Source: Haladaptatus paucihalophilus DX253
GTDB taxonomy: Archaea > Halobacteriota > Halobacteria > Halobacteriales > Haladaptataceae
Assembly (NCBI RefSeq): GCF_000376445.1
Contig: NZ_AQXI01000001.1
Location: 1,396,962-1,460,961, forward strand
Direction: 5' to 3'
Length of the DNA stretch: 64,000 nt
Positions 24,787 through 33,864 of the stretch are shown here, one piece after another (positions within the stretch are counted from its first letter, which is position 1; the number at the start of each line of letters is the position of its first letter). The notes under the pieces were generated by a model. That model searched no databases. It saw only the letters and a list, made by a program, of their open reading frames with translations, and had not been told where the DNA came from. Position numbers and translations under genes: made by a program.

Positions 24787-25581
24787 TCAGCGCTCCAGCG
24801 TTCCGACCCGCTCCGCCCGAAAGCCGACCATCTCGTCGTAGCCGTCGGTGGACATCAGGACGGGATAAAAGGGACGGTCGGCGCGGAGTTCGTTTCCTGG
24901 GCTCCCCGTGTCGCCCGTTCCTCTCTTTCTGGCGAACACCTCGCCCTCCTCGACGCGGACGAAGTTCTCGCCGACGAACTCGTAATCGGCCCCTTCAACG
25001 GCGTCGAAGATGCGATACAGTTCGGGGTCCCCGCTTTCCGAGAGCGCGTCGACCGCCCCGGTTTCGCCGAGGAAGTTCCGCAGGACCCGCTCGGCGTTTC
25101 GCTCGGCGCGCTCCGTCCCCCGAAGGCCGCACTCGACCGCCACGCCGTCCACGTGGTCGATGAGACCACCGGCGACGTAGCTGATATCGACGACGCGCGC
25201 GACGCCCGTCGCCCGCGCCAACCGTTTCGTCCGGTCGTTTATCCGCGAGAGGAGCGCGAACGCCTCCGGATGTGACCTCGTGGAGTGCAGGTCGAGAACG
25301 CCGCAGTCCCGAATCTCGGGCAGGAGTTCCGCAGCGAGTCGGGACTCGTGGGTGTCCCCCTCGGGGTCGCCGGGAAACGCGCGATTCAGGTCCTCGTCGA
25401 TGAACCTGACGCCCTCCGCGATGGCCGCCTCGTTGGCGAGGACGAACCGAACCGGCCGAGAGAAGGCGGGCTTCTCCGCCAGCACGCGCTCGATTGCTGT
25501 TTTGCCACAGCGCTCGTTCCCGTGCAGGCAGGCGACGACGGCGAGGTCCGGCGTTCCATCGCCGAGGGTCTGGACGCGCAT
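24787..25581 (-). CDS. Succinylglutamate desuccinylase/aspartoacylase-family zinc deacylase
   Basis: 264 residues of the M14-like AstE/AspA family. Zinc ligands H20 and E23 in LHGNERCG and a third His in LDLHSTRSHPEA are present, as is RFIDEDLNRAFPGD, the substrate-binding Asn-Arg. These enzymes remove acyl groups from N-acyl amino acids. It ends 4 bases from dgcA on the opposite strand. As a deacylase for N-acyl-L-amino acid it would complete the dgcN-dgcA route; this is inference from position and chemistry. Confidence 0.85.
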   Translation of the reverse strand: MRVQTLGDGTPDLAVVACLHGNERCGKTAIERVLAEKPAFSRPVRFVLANEAAIAEGVRFIDEDLNRAFPGDPEGDTHESRLAAELLPEIRDCGVLDLHSTRSHPEAFALLSRINDRTKRLARATGVARVVDISYVAGGLIDHVDGVAVECGLRGTERAERNAERVLRNFLGETGAVDALSESGDPELYRIFDAVEGADYEFVGENFVRVEEGEVFARKRGTGDTGSPGNELRADRPFYPVLMSTDGYDEMVGFRAERVGTLER

Positions 25582-25653
25582 CGATGGTCATGGCACACAC
25601 CCACACGACTTGAGACTGTGGGTTTTCACTGCGCGTGCCGCCGTCCGACGTAA

Positions 25654-25917
25654 TTACTTCTTCTTCTCGTGTTCCGTGTCGTGAGTCCGTAGCCGAACTT
25701 CTTTGTCCGTTATCTCGTGGATGGCGTCGTGCGGAAGCGGGTAGATGTCCTTCGCCTCGTCTTTCCACCCGAGGAGCATCTTGTACTCGTCGAAGAGGCT
25801 GGGGTGCGGGTCCACGTACGCGATACCGTCCCGAACGTCGGTGACGATGCCGACCTTCTGGTCGTCCACGTTGAACACCGGTTTGTCCACGTCCTTCGGT
25901 TTCGGTGATTTGCGCAT
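25654..25917 (-). CDS. PRC-barrel-like small protein
   Basis: 87 residues. The segment PVFNVDDQKVGIVTDVRDGIAYVDPHPSLFDEY resembles PRC-barrel beta strands (a GxVxDV core), with a Lys-rich tail (EHEKKK). PRC-barrel proteins act as adaptors in RNA metabolism and elsewhere. Start at 25917 is picked from the ATG preceding RKSPKPKD; upstream in-frame sequence runs through repeat DNA and is rejected as coding. Confidence 0.7.
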   Translation of the reverse strand: MRKSPKPKDVDKPVFNVDDQKVGIVTDVRDGIAYVDPHPSLFDEYKMLLGWKDEAKDIYPLPHDAIHEITDKEVRLRTHDTEHEKKK

Positions 25918-26011
25918 ATCCTTCGTTCGACCGACATCACCATCAGCGTATCCGCCGATACGAGGGGTCGAGTTTTCTATCTCGTAATCGATGACTGCAT
26001 CGAAAATTCCG

Positions 26012-26045
26012 GCCGCTCGTTTTCGAGGTTTCCGCGAAACCTCGC
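26012..26045 (+). repeat. Mosaic repeat, hairpin module (gap A)
   Basis: ccgctcg followed by a hairpin with arms gaggtttc and gaaacctc around cgc. The same flank-plus-hairpin occurs at 31876-31909 and 35932-35965. Confidence 0.75.
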
Positions 26046-26172
26046 TGTCCTCGGACCCGATGGCACACGCGCCACGGCGGTTAGTCAGTAGTGCGCATCC
26101 CGGTTTTCGAATGGCGCGCGCTGGCGGGGTGACGAGGATAGCGGTCATCCGAGTCACCTCGCTATAGTTCGC

Positions 26173-26222
26173 GCGAGGGATGACGGAGGGAGCCAGCGAC
26201 CGAAGGAATCGGTTGGGGAGGC
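26173..26222 (-). repeat. Mosaic repeat, CCTCCCCAACC module (gap A)
   Basis: Minus strand reads cctccccaaccgattccttc, a tract also present on the plus strand at 31918-31961 and 35789-35842, including the ending tcatccctcgc. Confidence 0.78.
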
Positions 26223-26237
26223 ACGAGGGCGGTGGCG

Positions 26238-26273
26238 GCGCAGTTTTAGTGACGTCTGTACTTGCAGTCACCA
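26238..26273 (-). repeat. Mosaic repeat, GACGTC module (gap A)
   Basis: Minus strand reads ctgcaagtacagacgtcact, matching the GACGTC modules at 31821-31850, 35673-35709 and 35743-35780. Confidence 0.75.
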
Positions 26274-26466
26274 CAAACCAACCGCGACATTTGCAGCCGT
26301 AGAAAACCAACCGCGACATTTGCGACCACGGAAAATCAGACACGACTCGTAGCGAACGTGGAGAGGGGTTTCCGGGACTGCTTCTCGGTTATTCCGGCTA
26401 CTTCTCGCCCGACCCGACCTCGAAAAATCACCTCGACTCGTCACCGTCGCTCGCGCCGTCTCAACA

Positions 26467-26476
26467 CACTTATCTG
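26467..26476 (+). promoter_or_regulatory. TATA box for thrS
   Basis: acacttatct, centred about 28 bases before ATG 26500. This is the nearest AT-rich element in an otherwise GC-rich flank. Confidence 0.5.
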
Positions 26477-26499
26477 GCGCGTGGCGCGTACCAAACCGC

Positions 26500-28422
26500 A
26501 TGAGCGATATCGTTGTCACGCTCCCGGACGGCGCCGAACTCGACATGGAGGAAGGCGCAACCGTGGAGGACGTGGCGTACGAAATCGGCCCGGGACTAGG
26601 CAAGGACACGGTGGCAGGTGTCGTGGACGGCGAACTCGTCGACAAGGCGACGCCGCTGTCCGAGGACTGCCGACTCGTCATCGTCACCGACCAGAGCGAC
26701 GAGTACCTGAGCGTCCTCCGGCACTCCGCGGCCCACGTCTTCGCGCAGGCGCTGAAGCGACTCCACCCCGAAGCGAAACTCACCATCGGCCCGTGGACCG
26801 ACGAGGGGTTCTACTACGACATCGCAGGCATCGAACTCGACAGCGACGACCTCGCGGAAATCGAGGACGAGGGCCACGACATCATCGAGGAGGACCTCGA
26901 CATCGAGCGCGTCGAGAAATCGCGCGAAGAGGCCTTCGACATGTACGAGGACAACGAGTATAAACAGGACATCCTCGACACCGAAGCGGCCGACGAGGAC
27001 TCGATTTCCTTCTACGAACAGGGCGAGTTCTCGGACCTGTGTAAGGGACCGCACGTCTCCTCGACGGGCGAAATCGGCGGCTTCACGCTGCTCGAAACCT
27101 CCGCGGCGTACTGGCGCGGGGACGAGGAGAACGACATGCTGACCCGCGTGTACGGGACGGCGTTCCCGACCGAGAAGGGCCTCGAACAGTACCTCGAACG
27201 CATGGAGGAGGCCGAAGAGCGCGACCACCGCAAACTCGGCAAGGAACTCGACCTGTTCTCCATCGACGAGACGACGGGACCGGGCCTGCCGCTGTATCAC
27301 CCCCACGGAAAGACGATTCTCCGCGAACTGTCCGATTACGCGGGCGAACTCAACCGCGGCGCGGGCTACGACGAGGTGGAGACGCCCCACCTGTTCCGCA
27401 CGGAACTCTGGAAGAAATCGGGTCACTACGACAACTACGTGGACGACATGTTCCTCCTCGACGTGAACGACGAGGAGTACGGCCTGAAGCCGATGAACTG
27501 TCCCGGCCACGCGACCATCTTCGACCAGCACAGTTGGAGTTACCGCGACCTGCCGATTCGCTACTTCGAGAACGGCAAGGTGTATCGCAAGGAACAGCGC
27601 GGCGAACTCTCCGGCCTCTCGCGCGTCTGGTCGTTCACCATCGACGACGGCCACCTGTTCGTCCGTCCCGACCAAATCGAGCGCGAGATTCGACAGGTCA
27701 TGGACCTCATCTTCGAGGTCATCGAGACGTTCGACTTGGACGTGGAAGTCGCGCTCGCCACCCGCCCCGAGAAGTCCGTCGGTAGCGACGAGTTGTGGGA
27801 GCACGCCGAAGAACAACTCCGCTCCGTCCTCGAATCCACCGGCATCGACTACGACATCGAGGCGGGCGACGGCGCGTTCTACGGCCCCAAAATCGACTTC
27901 GGCTTCGAGGACGCCCTCGGGCGGGTCTGGGACGGCCCGACGGTCCAACTCGACTTCAACATGCCCGAGCGCTTCGACCTGACGTACGTCACCGAGGAAA
28001 ACGAGGAGGAGCGCCCGGTCATGATCCACCGCGCGCTGTACGGTAGCTACGAGCGCTTCTTCATGGTGCTCATCGAGCACTTCGACGGCAAGTTCCCGCT
28101 CTGGCTCTCGCCCGAGCAGGTCCGCGTCCTCCCCGTCAGCGACGACAACCTCGGCTACGCCCACCGCGTCGCCAACGAACTCGACGACTTCCGCGTCGAA
28201 GTCGAGGACCGCTCGTGGACGGTTGGGAGAAAGATTCAGCAGGCCCACGACGACCGCGTTCCCTACATGATAATCGTCGGCGGCGACGAGGAGGAAGCGG
28301 GCACGATTTCGGTCCGCGACCGTCTGGAGCGCGAGGAGAAGGACGTTTCGTTGGAGGCGTTCCGCGAGCATCTGGAAGCAGAGCGGGACGAGAAGAGTAC
28401 GGAACTCGGCTTCTTGGACTGA
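26500..28422 (+). CDS. thrS: Threonyl-tRNA synthetase (bacterial-type)
   Basis: 640 residues. TGS domain 1-65, an editing domain with the HSAAH zinc/hydrolase pair (H75, H79) and a later [14 protein letters not shown] site, then the class II core: motif 2 [26 protein letters not shown] and motif 3 region [22 protein letters not shown]. The C-terminal anticodon domain starts near 540 ([16 protein letters not shown]). The bacterial-style editing domain (TGS plus N2 HxxxH) is found in haloarchaea instead of the archaeal DTD-like editing domain, consistent with ancient transfer. Confidence 0.97.
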   Translation: MSDIVVTLPDGAELDMEEGATVEDVAYEIGPGLGKDTVAGVVDGELVDKATPLSEDCRLVIVTDQSDEYLSVLRHSAAHVFAQALKRLHPEAKLTIGPWTDEGFYYDIAGIELDSDDLAEIEDEGHDIIEEDLDIERVEKSREEAFDMYEDNEYKQDILDTEAADEDSISFYEQGEFSDLCKGPHVSSTGEIGGFTLLETSAAYWRGDEENDMLTRVYGTAFPTEKGLEQYLERMEEAEERDHRKLGKELDLFSIDETTGPGLPLYHPHGKTILRELSDYAGELNRGAGYDEVETPHLFRTELWKKSGHYDNYVDDMFLLDVNDEEYGLKPMNCPGHATIFDQHSWSYRDLPIRYFENGKVYRKEQRGELSGLSRVWSFTIDDGHLFVRPDQIEREIRQVMDLIFEVIETFDLDVEVALATRPEKSVGSDELWEHAEEQLRSVLESTGIDYDIEAGDGAFYGPKIDFGFEDALGRVWDGPTVQLDFNMPERFDLTYVTEENEEERPVMIHRALYGSYERFFMVLIEHFDGKFPLWLSPEQVRVLPVSDDNLGYAHRVANELDDFRVEVEDRSWTVGRKIQQAHDDRVPYMIIVGGDEEEAGTISVRDRLEREEKDVSLEAFREHLEAERDEKSTELGFLD

Positions 28423-28593
28423 GGCGGCTGGACTGCGGTTTTCCGGTTTTGCTGAAATATTCGGTGGGGGTCGGATTTTACCAGTATTGACGAATAGAGG
28501 AGGCGTATTTAGTATTCTACTTCACGGACTACTGGATTCGTGGTCAGTAGTCACCGGTGACCATATGAATATTCGCTGTTATCTACGAGATAG

Positions 28594-28860
28594 ATGAAAC
28601 CTGTTCGGTTCGTAACCCTCTGTTTCGTATATAGTGGAATAGTACTACTAGCACAGGCCGTTTTCCTCTTCGAGTCTCCTATCGCTGTCATTACACAACT
28701 CGGCGTTGGCCTCTCCATCTTGGGAACCGGACTCCTCCGTTTGTACAATCCCGAGAAATACGAGCGAAAGCCGACGGAGTACGGGCTATTAGCGTATGGA
28801 ATGGCGATTCTCGCTCTCGTATTAACTGCGCTATTTCTCGTCCAAATAATCGTCTTCTAA
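28594..28860 (+). CDS. Small three-helix membrane protein
   Basis: 88 residues, three hydrophobic helices at about 5-24, 30-48 and 65-86. The motif LRLYNPEKYERKPTEYG between helices 2 and 3 is charged and probably faces the cytoplasm. No family known to me. Upstream DNA (28423-28593) is AT-rich and contains the palindrome gtcaccggtgac. Confidence 0.65.
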   Translation: MKPVRFVTLCFVYSGIVLLAQAVFLFESPIAVITQLGVGLSILGTGLLRLYNPEKYERKPTEYGLLAYGMAILALVLTALFLVQIIVF

Positions 28861-28950
28861 ACTGCAGTTCCCACTGTTCGACCTACGCTCGGTATCCAGC
28901 ACACCACCGCTGACGAATGTCGGGAGAGTTGCCGACCTCGTTCGCTCTTC

Positions 28951-29991
28951 TCAGTCCAACTCGTCGCTCCGCTTCGTCTCCCGCAAAATGAACGGCCCAA
29001 TCGAAAGCGTCCGCTTTGCCACCGTCGCAATCCGCAGAATGTAGGATAGCAAGATGATGAACGGGACGATTGCAATCGTCGAAGCCAGACTCACCGTCAG
29101 CACGTCGTTGCTGATGCCGAACGTGGACCCCGGAATCGCCTTCGCGTCGAAGTAGATTATCATCGAGATGGTGACGACGAGGGCCGGGACCGCCGTGTAC
29201 AGCATGGCCCGCGAGAGGTTGACCAGTTCCCACTGGAAGTAGAGCGTCTTGAAGTGCTCGCGCGACGGGCCGAAGAAGGTCAGCGACTCGATGATGTCGT
29301 CGAACGCCTCGTCCACTTCGTCGGTGAGGGCGTCCGCGTGTTCGTTGCGAATCTTCCGCGCGAGGAAAATCTTCCACGAGTAGTTGAAGTTGAGGATGGC
29401 CGAGAGCACGTCGAACGTCCCGAACTGCGTGTCTTCGAGCGTGTCGCTCACCTCGTCGGCGTTGCCGGTCAGACCATCGACGTAGCTACCGATTTCGTCT
29501 TTCAGGTCCTCGTCGCGGCTCTCGTCCACCGCGTCGGCGAGGGCGTTCGCCCGCGATTTGGTCTCTTCGAGGAGCGCCTGCATGAACGACGCGGGTTCCG
29601 GCGGCGCGGTCGGGACGTCGAGCGCGTCCTCGACTTCGCGTCGGAACTGCATCGCGCCCTCCATGCGACTCTGCTGGTCTCCGACCGGACCGAGTTCCTG
29701 CGAGAGGACGAGCTGATTCAGCGTCACGACGAGCGTCACGCCGGTGATGATCGCCCCGACGAAGCCTTGAAACACCGTGTCCACCGCGTCGTCGCTCGGC
29801 CCGATGTACTGCTGTAGCGGCGACGGGTCGAGAACGCCGAGGACGACCAACGCCGCGAAGACGGCGAGGAGGATGACGGCCGCGACGAGCCACCGATTGG
29901 CCTCCATCAGAATCCATAGTTTGAGCCGACTCTCGTCTACTCGCTCGCGCATCGTGTCTCCGGGTTGCGCGCTCCCGTCGGACTCGCTCAT
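28951..29991 (-). CDS. Conserved haloarchaeal membrane protein
   Basis: 346 residues with about four membrane helices: 35-58, 75-97 (GAIITGVTLVVTLNQLVL), 263-285 (AMLYTAVPALVVTISMIIYF) and 298-325. The long soluble middle (about 100-240) is acidic and helical. No catalytic motif; probable ion-channel or scaffold-like membrane protein with DUF-type status. Start at MSESDGSAQ (29991) is preferred to an in-frame ATG nine codons upstream. It and pspA are on the same strand, 201 bases apart. Confidence 0.75.
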   Translation of the reverse strand: MSESDGSAQPGDTMRERVDESRLKLWILMEANRWLVAAVILLAVFAALVVLGVLDPSPLQQYIGPSDDAVDTVFQGFVGAIITGVTLVVTLNQLVLSQELGPVGDQQSRMEGAMQFRREVEDALDVPTAPPEPASFMQALLEETKSRANALADAVDESRDEDLKDEIGSYVDGLTGNADEVSDTLEDTQFGTFDVLSAILNFNYSWKIFLARKIRNEHADALTDEVDEAFDDIIESLTFFGPSREHFKTLYFQWELVNLSRAMLYTAVPALVVTISMIIYFDAKAIPGSTFGISNDVLTVSLASTIAIVPFIILLSYILRIATVAKRTLSIGPFILRETKRSDELD

Positions 29992-30090
29992 ACGGAACAA
30001 AAACGCGAGTAGCGTCAAATAGACACTTGCCGAAACCAGTTACTCTTGCCGGAGGATGGGTCTGGCGCGGAGTCGTGCAAAAATGGCTCC

Positions 30091-30175
30091 GAATCGGGGT
30101 TCCCGGAACGAATCGGGATTCCCGGAGGTGGTTGCGGGGCGAGAGGTTGTTGCGGGGCCGGAGGTGATTGCGGGG
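30091..30175. repeat. Short tandem repeats
   Basis: Two nested arrays. gaatcgggRttcccgga occurs at 30091 and 30110 (period 19). gaggtNNttgcgggg occurs at 30125, 30143 and 30161 (period 18, three copies). Lies between pspA and the membrane-protein gene; non-coding by position and composition. Confidence 0.65.
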
Positions 30176-30192
30176 TGGTTTACCGGAGGCGA

Positions 30193-31032
30193 TTACGAGT
30201 TGTTCTCCTCGGTCGCCTGTTCGGTTTCGCTCTCCGTCTCGGTTTCCGTCTCCTCGGCGGCGACATCGGCTTCGAGGTCCGAGAGGTCGATGTCGTCGTC
30301 GCTGGACGACGTTTCTTCCTCCTCGGGTTCGTCCTCCACACCCATGTCGGCTTTCAGCGTCTCCAGTTCGGAGTCGACCTCGCCGGACGACCGCATCTCT
30401 TCGAGTTCGCGGTCGAGGCTGCTTTTATCGGAAAGCGCGTCCTCGAACGCGCCGGTGTCCTGCAGTTCGTCCATCGCTTCCGCACGGGCTTCCATGTCCT
30501 CCGTCTTCTCCTCGGCGCGCTCGATGGCCATCCCGACGTCCTGCATCTCGTCGCCGACGCCGGTCATGGCCTCCGAGACGCGGCTGTTGGCTTCCGCGGC
30601 CTCGTAGCGAGCCTTCATGCTCTCTTTCTTCGTGCGGAACTCCTCGATACGGTTCTGGAGTTCGTTCTTCTTCTCGACGAGGTTGTCCTGCGTATTCTGG
30701 AGTTGCGCGATCTGGCCCTCCAGGTCCTCGATTTGGTTCATCTTCTGCTTTTTCTTTTCGAGGGCTTGCCGGGCCAGGTCCTCGCGGTCCTGCTTGACCG
30801 CTTGGCGCGCTTGCTGGTTGTGCTTCTCGACGTTCTCTTCGAGGCGGCGCTTCTGAATTTCGAGGCGCTTTTTCTGCGTCGTGAGGTCCGCGATACCCTG
30901 CTTTACGTCCTGCAGTTCGTCGCGCATCTGCTCGTAGGAGTAATCGAGCGTCTCGGTCGGGTCTTCTGCCCTGTTGAGGACGGCGTTTATCTTCGAGCGG
31001 ACGACGTACGACATGCGTGAAAGTACTCCCAT
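30193..31032 (-). CDS. pspA: PspA/IM30 family membrane-stress protein
   Basis: 279 residues. Starts MGVLSRMSYVVRSKINAVLNRAEDP, the usual amphipathic helix, then a long coiled coil (about 30-190; DELQDVKQGIADLTTQKKRLE and on) as in phage-shock protein A and Vipp1, ESCRT-III-like membrane remodelers. The C-terminal 60 residues are highly acidic with Ser/Thr/Glu tracts, a halophile extension. No PspC or PspB neighbour is visible. Confidence 0.93.
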   Translation of the reverse strand: MGVLSRMSYVVRSKINAVLNRAEDPTETLDYSYEQMRDELQDVKQGIADLTTQKKRLEIQKRRLEENVEKHNQQARQAVKQDREDLARQALEKKKQKMNQIEDLEGQIAQLQNTQDNLVEKKNELQNRIEEFRTKKESMKARYEAAEANSRVSEAMTGVGDEMQDVGMAIERAEEKTEDMEARAEAMDELQDTGAFEDALSDKSSLDRELEEMRSSGEVDSELETLKADMGVEDEPEEEETSSSDDDIDLSDLEADVAAEETETETESETEQATEENNS

Positions 31033-31086
31033 ACTACTACATTCAGAACCCGACCCTTAAAATCCTCACCAAGCTAACACGCCCAC

Positions 31087-31683
31087 ATGACGTTGAACGA
31101 AGTCGTCGTCCCCGGGGCGCGGGACGTGCGCGGGTCGCTGGACGAACCCGAAGCACCGACGGATACCGTCGTCGTCGCCTGTCCACCACATCCGCAATTC
31201 GACGGCAACAGAGGCGACAACCGCCTCGTCGCGCTCGCCGACTACCTCACGGAGCACGGCGTGGCCTGCCTGCGCTTCGATTACGGCGATTGGGACGAGG
31301 GGTACGGCGAACGCGAGGACGCGCGCAACGCCCTCCGCTGGGCGCGCGAGCGCTACGATTCGGTCGGCATCTTCGGTTTCAGCTTTGGCGGCGCGATAGC
31401 GACGCTCGCGGGCGTGGACGAGACCGCCGACGCCATCGCGTTGCTCGCGCCCGCGTCCCGCCTGACCACGGAACTGGACGCGGCCGCGGCGCTGGACGAC
31501 GTGGACGTTCCGCTGAAAGTCCTCTACGGAACGCGCGACGACACGGCCGACTGGAAACCCCTCGTGGAGCGCGCGAAGGAGTTGGGCTTCGAAACCGAGG
31601 AGTTCAGCGCGGACCACTTCTTCATCGGACAGGAAGCGAAGGTGGCGGGGCGGTTGGGCGAGTTCTTGGTCGAACGGCTTTGA
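31087..31683 (+). CDS. Alpha/beta hydrolase
   Basis: 198 residues, compact alpha/beta-hydrolase like DUF (abhydrolase_5-type) serine enzymes. Nucleophile S99 in GFSFGG, acid in LYGTRDDTADW, His in SADHFF near the C-terminus, and an oxyanion-type CPPHPQFDG near residue 33. Substrate unknown. Divergent from pspA, sharing a 54-base gap. Ends next to repeat gap B. Confidence 0.88.
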   Translation: MTLNEVVVPGARDVRGSLDEPEAPTDTVVVACPPHPQFDGNRGDNRLVALADYLTEHGVACLRFDYGDWDEGYGEREDARNALRWARERYDSVGIFGFSFGGAIATLAGVDETADAIALLAPASRLTTELDAAAALDDVDVPLKVLYGTRDDTADWKPLVERAKELGFETEEFSADHFFIGQEAKVAGRLGEFLVERL

Positions 31684-31820
31684 AAGGCGGTGGTACGGTG
31701 GTTTTTGGGTCTCCGCTGACCGAGGCGGAGAAGACAGCGGGATGGTTCAGCCCTCGAAAGCCCACGTTCAGGACACGTTGATCGTGAGTTCGTTATAATG
31801 GTCGTGAGTTCGCCACGACC

Positions 31821-31850
31821 GCGATTACAGACGTCACATGACCGCACCGC
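31821..31850 (+). repeat. Mosaic repeat, GACGTC module (gap B)
   Basis: gcgattacagacgtcacatg followed by accgcaccgc; the tail accgcaccgc is shared with both copies in gap C, and the tacagacgtca core with all copies. Confidence 0.72.
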
Positions 31851-31875
31851 TACCGTGCCGCGTGCTCGCGGTGTT

Positions 31876-31909
31876 GCCGCTCGCTTTCGAGGTTTCGCCG
31901 AAACCTCGC
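31876..31909 (+). repeat. Mosaic repeat, hairpin module (gap B)
   Basis: gccgctcg flank, then a perfect 9-bp stem cgaggtttc with gaaacctcg around gcc. The 34 bases differ at only a few positions from 26012-26045. Confidence 0.75.
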
Positions 31910-31917
31910 ACGCCACA

Positions 31918-31961
31918 CCCTCCCCAACCGATTCCTTCGCATCCGCTCAGTCATCCCTCGC
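31918..31961 (+). repeat. Mosaic repeat, CCTCCCCAACC module (gap B)
   Basis: ccctccccaaccgattcctt start and tcatccctcgc end are identical to gaps A and C; the middle is shorter here. Confidence 0.75.
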
Positions 31962-32217
31962 ATGATAGTCAGTAGGCTCTCGGACGTGAAGTCCTCGAAC
32001 CGACTGACACACGCGCCGGGGACGTTGGTTTGTTTTTCTCCGACAGATCCTCCGCCGTATCGCGCGCTGATGGGTCCTTTCACCGCCGTCCTCCCTTCCG
32101 TTTTTCCGGCCTCGCGTTCATCTCACGGCGGACCTCCGACGTATCCAACATATGTCACCTCCTGTCGAACCGGACGGCCTCCGAAATGGTTTTGAAGAAC
32201 GGTTGCGGAAAGTCAGT

Positions 32218-33864
32218 ATGCCGACTGACCCCGAGACAGACTACGACCCCGAGATGGGGAAGAAGTTCATTTTCGTCACAGGGGGCGTCATGTCCGGACT
32301 TGGCAAAGGCATTACCGCCGCGAGCACTGGGCGACTGCTCGCAAACGCCGGGTTCGACGTGACTGCCGTGAAGATCGACCCGTATCTCAACGTGGACGCG
32401 GGGACGATGAATCCCTACCAGCATGGAGAAGTGTACGTACTGAAGGACGGTGGCGAGGTCGACCTCGATTTGGGGAACTACGAACGGTTCCTCGACATCG
32501 ACATGACCTTCGACCACAACATCACGACCGGCAAGGCCTACCAGTACGTCATCGAGAAGGAGCGCGCCGGGGACTACCTGGGCAAGACGGTCCAGATCAT
32601 CCCGCACATCACGGACGAAATCAAGCGCCGCATCCGCGAGGCCGCCGAGGGCCACGACGTGTGTATCGTCGAAGTGGGCGGCACCGTGGGCGACATCGAG
32701 AGCATGCCGTTCCTCGAAGCGCTGCGCCAGTTCGCCACGGAACAGGACGACGACGACTTCCTCTTGACCCACGTCACGCTCGTCCCGCACTCGAAGAACG
32801 GCGAGCAGAAGACGAAGCCGACCCAGCACAGCGTGAAGGAACTCCGGAGCATCGGCCTGCAACCCGACGTGCTCGTCGGGCGCTGTAGCGACGGACTGGA
32901 GGAGAAAACGAAGGAGAAAATCGCGCTGTTCTGCGACGTGCCGACCGACGCCGTGTTCTCGAACCCCGACGTGGAGGACATCTACCACGTCCCGCTCGTC
33001 GTGGAGGAGGAGGGCTTGGACGAGTACGTCATGGAGCAACTCTCCCTGACGGACCAGGCGATTCCGAGCGACGACCGGAGCACCGCGTGGCGCGAACTCG
33101 TCACGCAGGAGACCGAGGGCGAGGTCGATATCGCGCTCGTCGGTAAGTACGCGCTCGAAGACGCCTACATGTCCATCCACGAGGCGCTCAAACACGCCGG
33201 ACTGGAGAAGAACGTGGACGTCAACGTCCTCTGGGTCGATTCCGACGAGATGGACGACGACCACGAGGAACGCCTCAAGGAGGCCGACGGAATCGTCGTC
33301 CCCGGCGGGTTCGGCAGTCGCGGAACCGAGGGTAAAATCGAGGCCATCCGCTACGCCCGCGAGAACGACGTGCCGTTCCTCGGCCTGTGTCTCGGCTTCC
33401 AGATGGCCGTCGTGGAGTACGCCCGGAACGTCCTCGGACTGGACGACGCGAACTCCGCCGAACTCGACGCGGACACACCGCACCCCGTCATCGACATCCT
33501 CCCCGAACAGTACGAGGTGGAGGACATGGGCGGGACGATGCGCCTCGGCGCGCACGAAACCGACATCGAATCGGGAACGCTCGCGGAGGAAGTCTACGGC
33601 GCGACGAGTTGCACGGAGCGCCACCGCCACCGCTACGAGGTGAACCCCGAGTACTTCGAGGACTTCGAGGGCGAGGACCTCGTTTTCTCCGGCAGTGCCG
33701 GAAACCGGATGGAAATCCTCGAAATGAACGACCATCCGTACTTCTTCGGGACGCAGTTCCACCCCGAGTTCCGCTCCCGTCCCGACCGCGCGAGTCCGCC
33801 GTTCGTCGGCCTTCTCGATGCGGTCCTCGACGAAGCCGAGCAGCGTGAGGAGGTGGAAGCCTGA
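32218..33864 (+). CDS. pyrG: CTP synthase
   Basis: 548 residues. Amidoligase domain (1-290) with [18 protein letters not shown] and [14 protein letters not shown]; class I glutaminase domain from about 300, nucleophile C391 in [10 protein letters not shown]515 and E517 in FHPEF. Makes CTP from UTP, ATP and glutamine. ATG 32218 is used because the family N-terminus begins shortly before KKFIFVTGG. The stop overlaps the next start (TGATG), indicating coupling with guaAb. Confidence 0.97.
   Translation: MPTDPETDYDPEMGKKFIFVTGGVMSGLGKGITAASTGRLLANAGFDVTAVKIDPYLNVDAGTMNPYQHGEVYVLKDGGEVDLDLGNYERFLDIDMTFDHNITTGKAYQYVIEKERAGDYLGKTVQIIPHITDEIKRRIREAAEGHDVCIVEVGGTVGDIESMPFLEALRQFATEQDDDDFLLTHVTLVPHSKNGEQKTKPTQHSVKELRSIGLQPDVLVGRCSDGLEEKTKEKIALFCDVPTDAVFSNPDVEDIYHVPLVVEEEGLDEYVMEQLSLTDQAIPSDDRSTAWRELVTQETEGEVDIALVGKYALEDAYMSIHEALKHAGLEKNVDVNVLWVDSDEMDDDHEERLKEADGIVVPGGFGSRGTEGKIEAIRYARENDVPFLGLCLGFQMAVVEYARNVLGLDDANSAELDADTPHPVIDILPEQYEVEDMGGTMRLGAHETDIESGTLAEEVYGATSCTERHRHRYEVNPEYFEDFEGEDLVFSGSAGNRMEILEMNDHPYFFGTQFHPEFRSRPDRASPPFVGLLDAVLDEAEQREEVEA

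Larger units (their letters stand above)
25918..26499. other. Non-coding gap A with mosaic repeats
   Basis: About 580 bases with no credible gene, between a PRC-barrel gene and thrS. It contains three modules also found at 31.8-32.0 and 35.67-35.97 kb: the hairpin module (26012-26045), the CCTCCCCAACC-type module in reverse (26173-26222) and the GACGTC module in reverse (26238-26273). Next comes a 27-28-base tandem pair, aaccaaccgcgacatttgc, at about 26276-26330. A TATA box for thrS (26467-26476) lies at the right end. Confidence 0.75.
31684..32217. other. Non-coding gap B with mosaic repeats
   Basis: About 530 bases without a credible gene. Contains the GACGTC module (31821-31850), the hairpin module (31876-31909) and the CCTCCCCAACC module (31918-31961), all on the plus strand. 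The same modules occur in gaps A and C in different order. A frame starting at 32152 could extend pyrG by 22 codons but is judged non-coding. Confidence 0.75.

Noticed and set aside
32152-32217. Upstream extension of pyrG
   Set aside because: Adds 22 residues not seen in the family before [12 protein letters not shown] 32218 is closer to the usual N-terminus.
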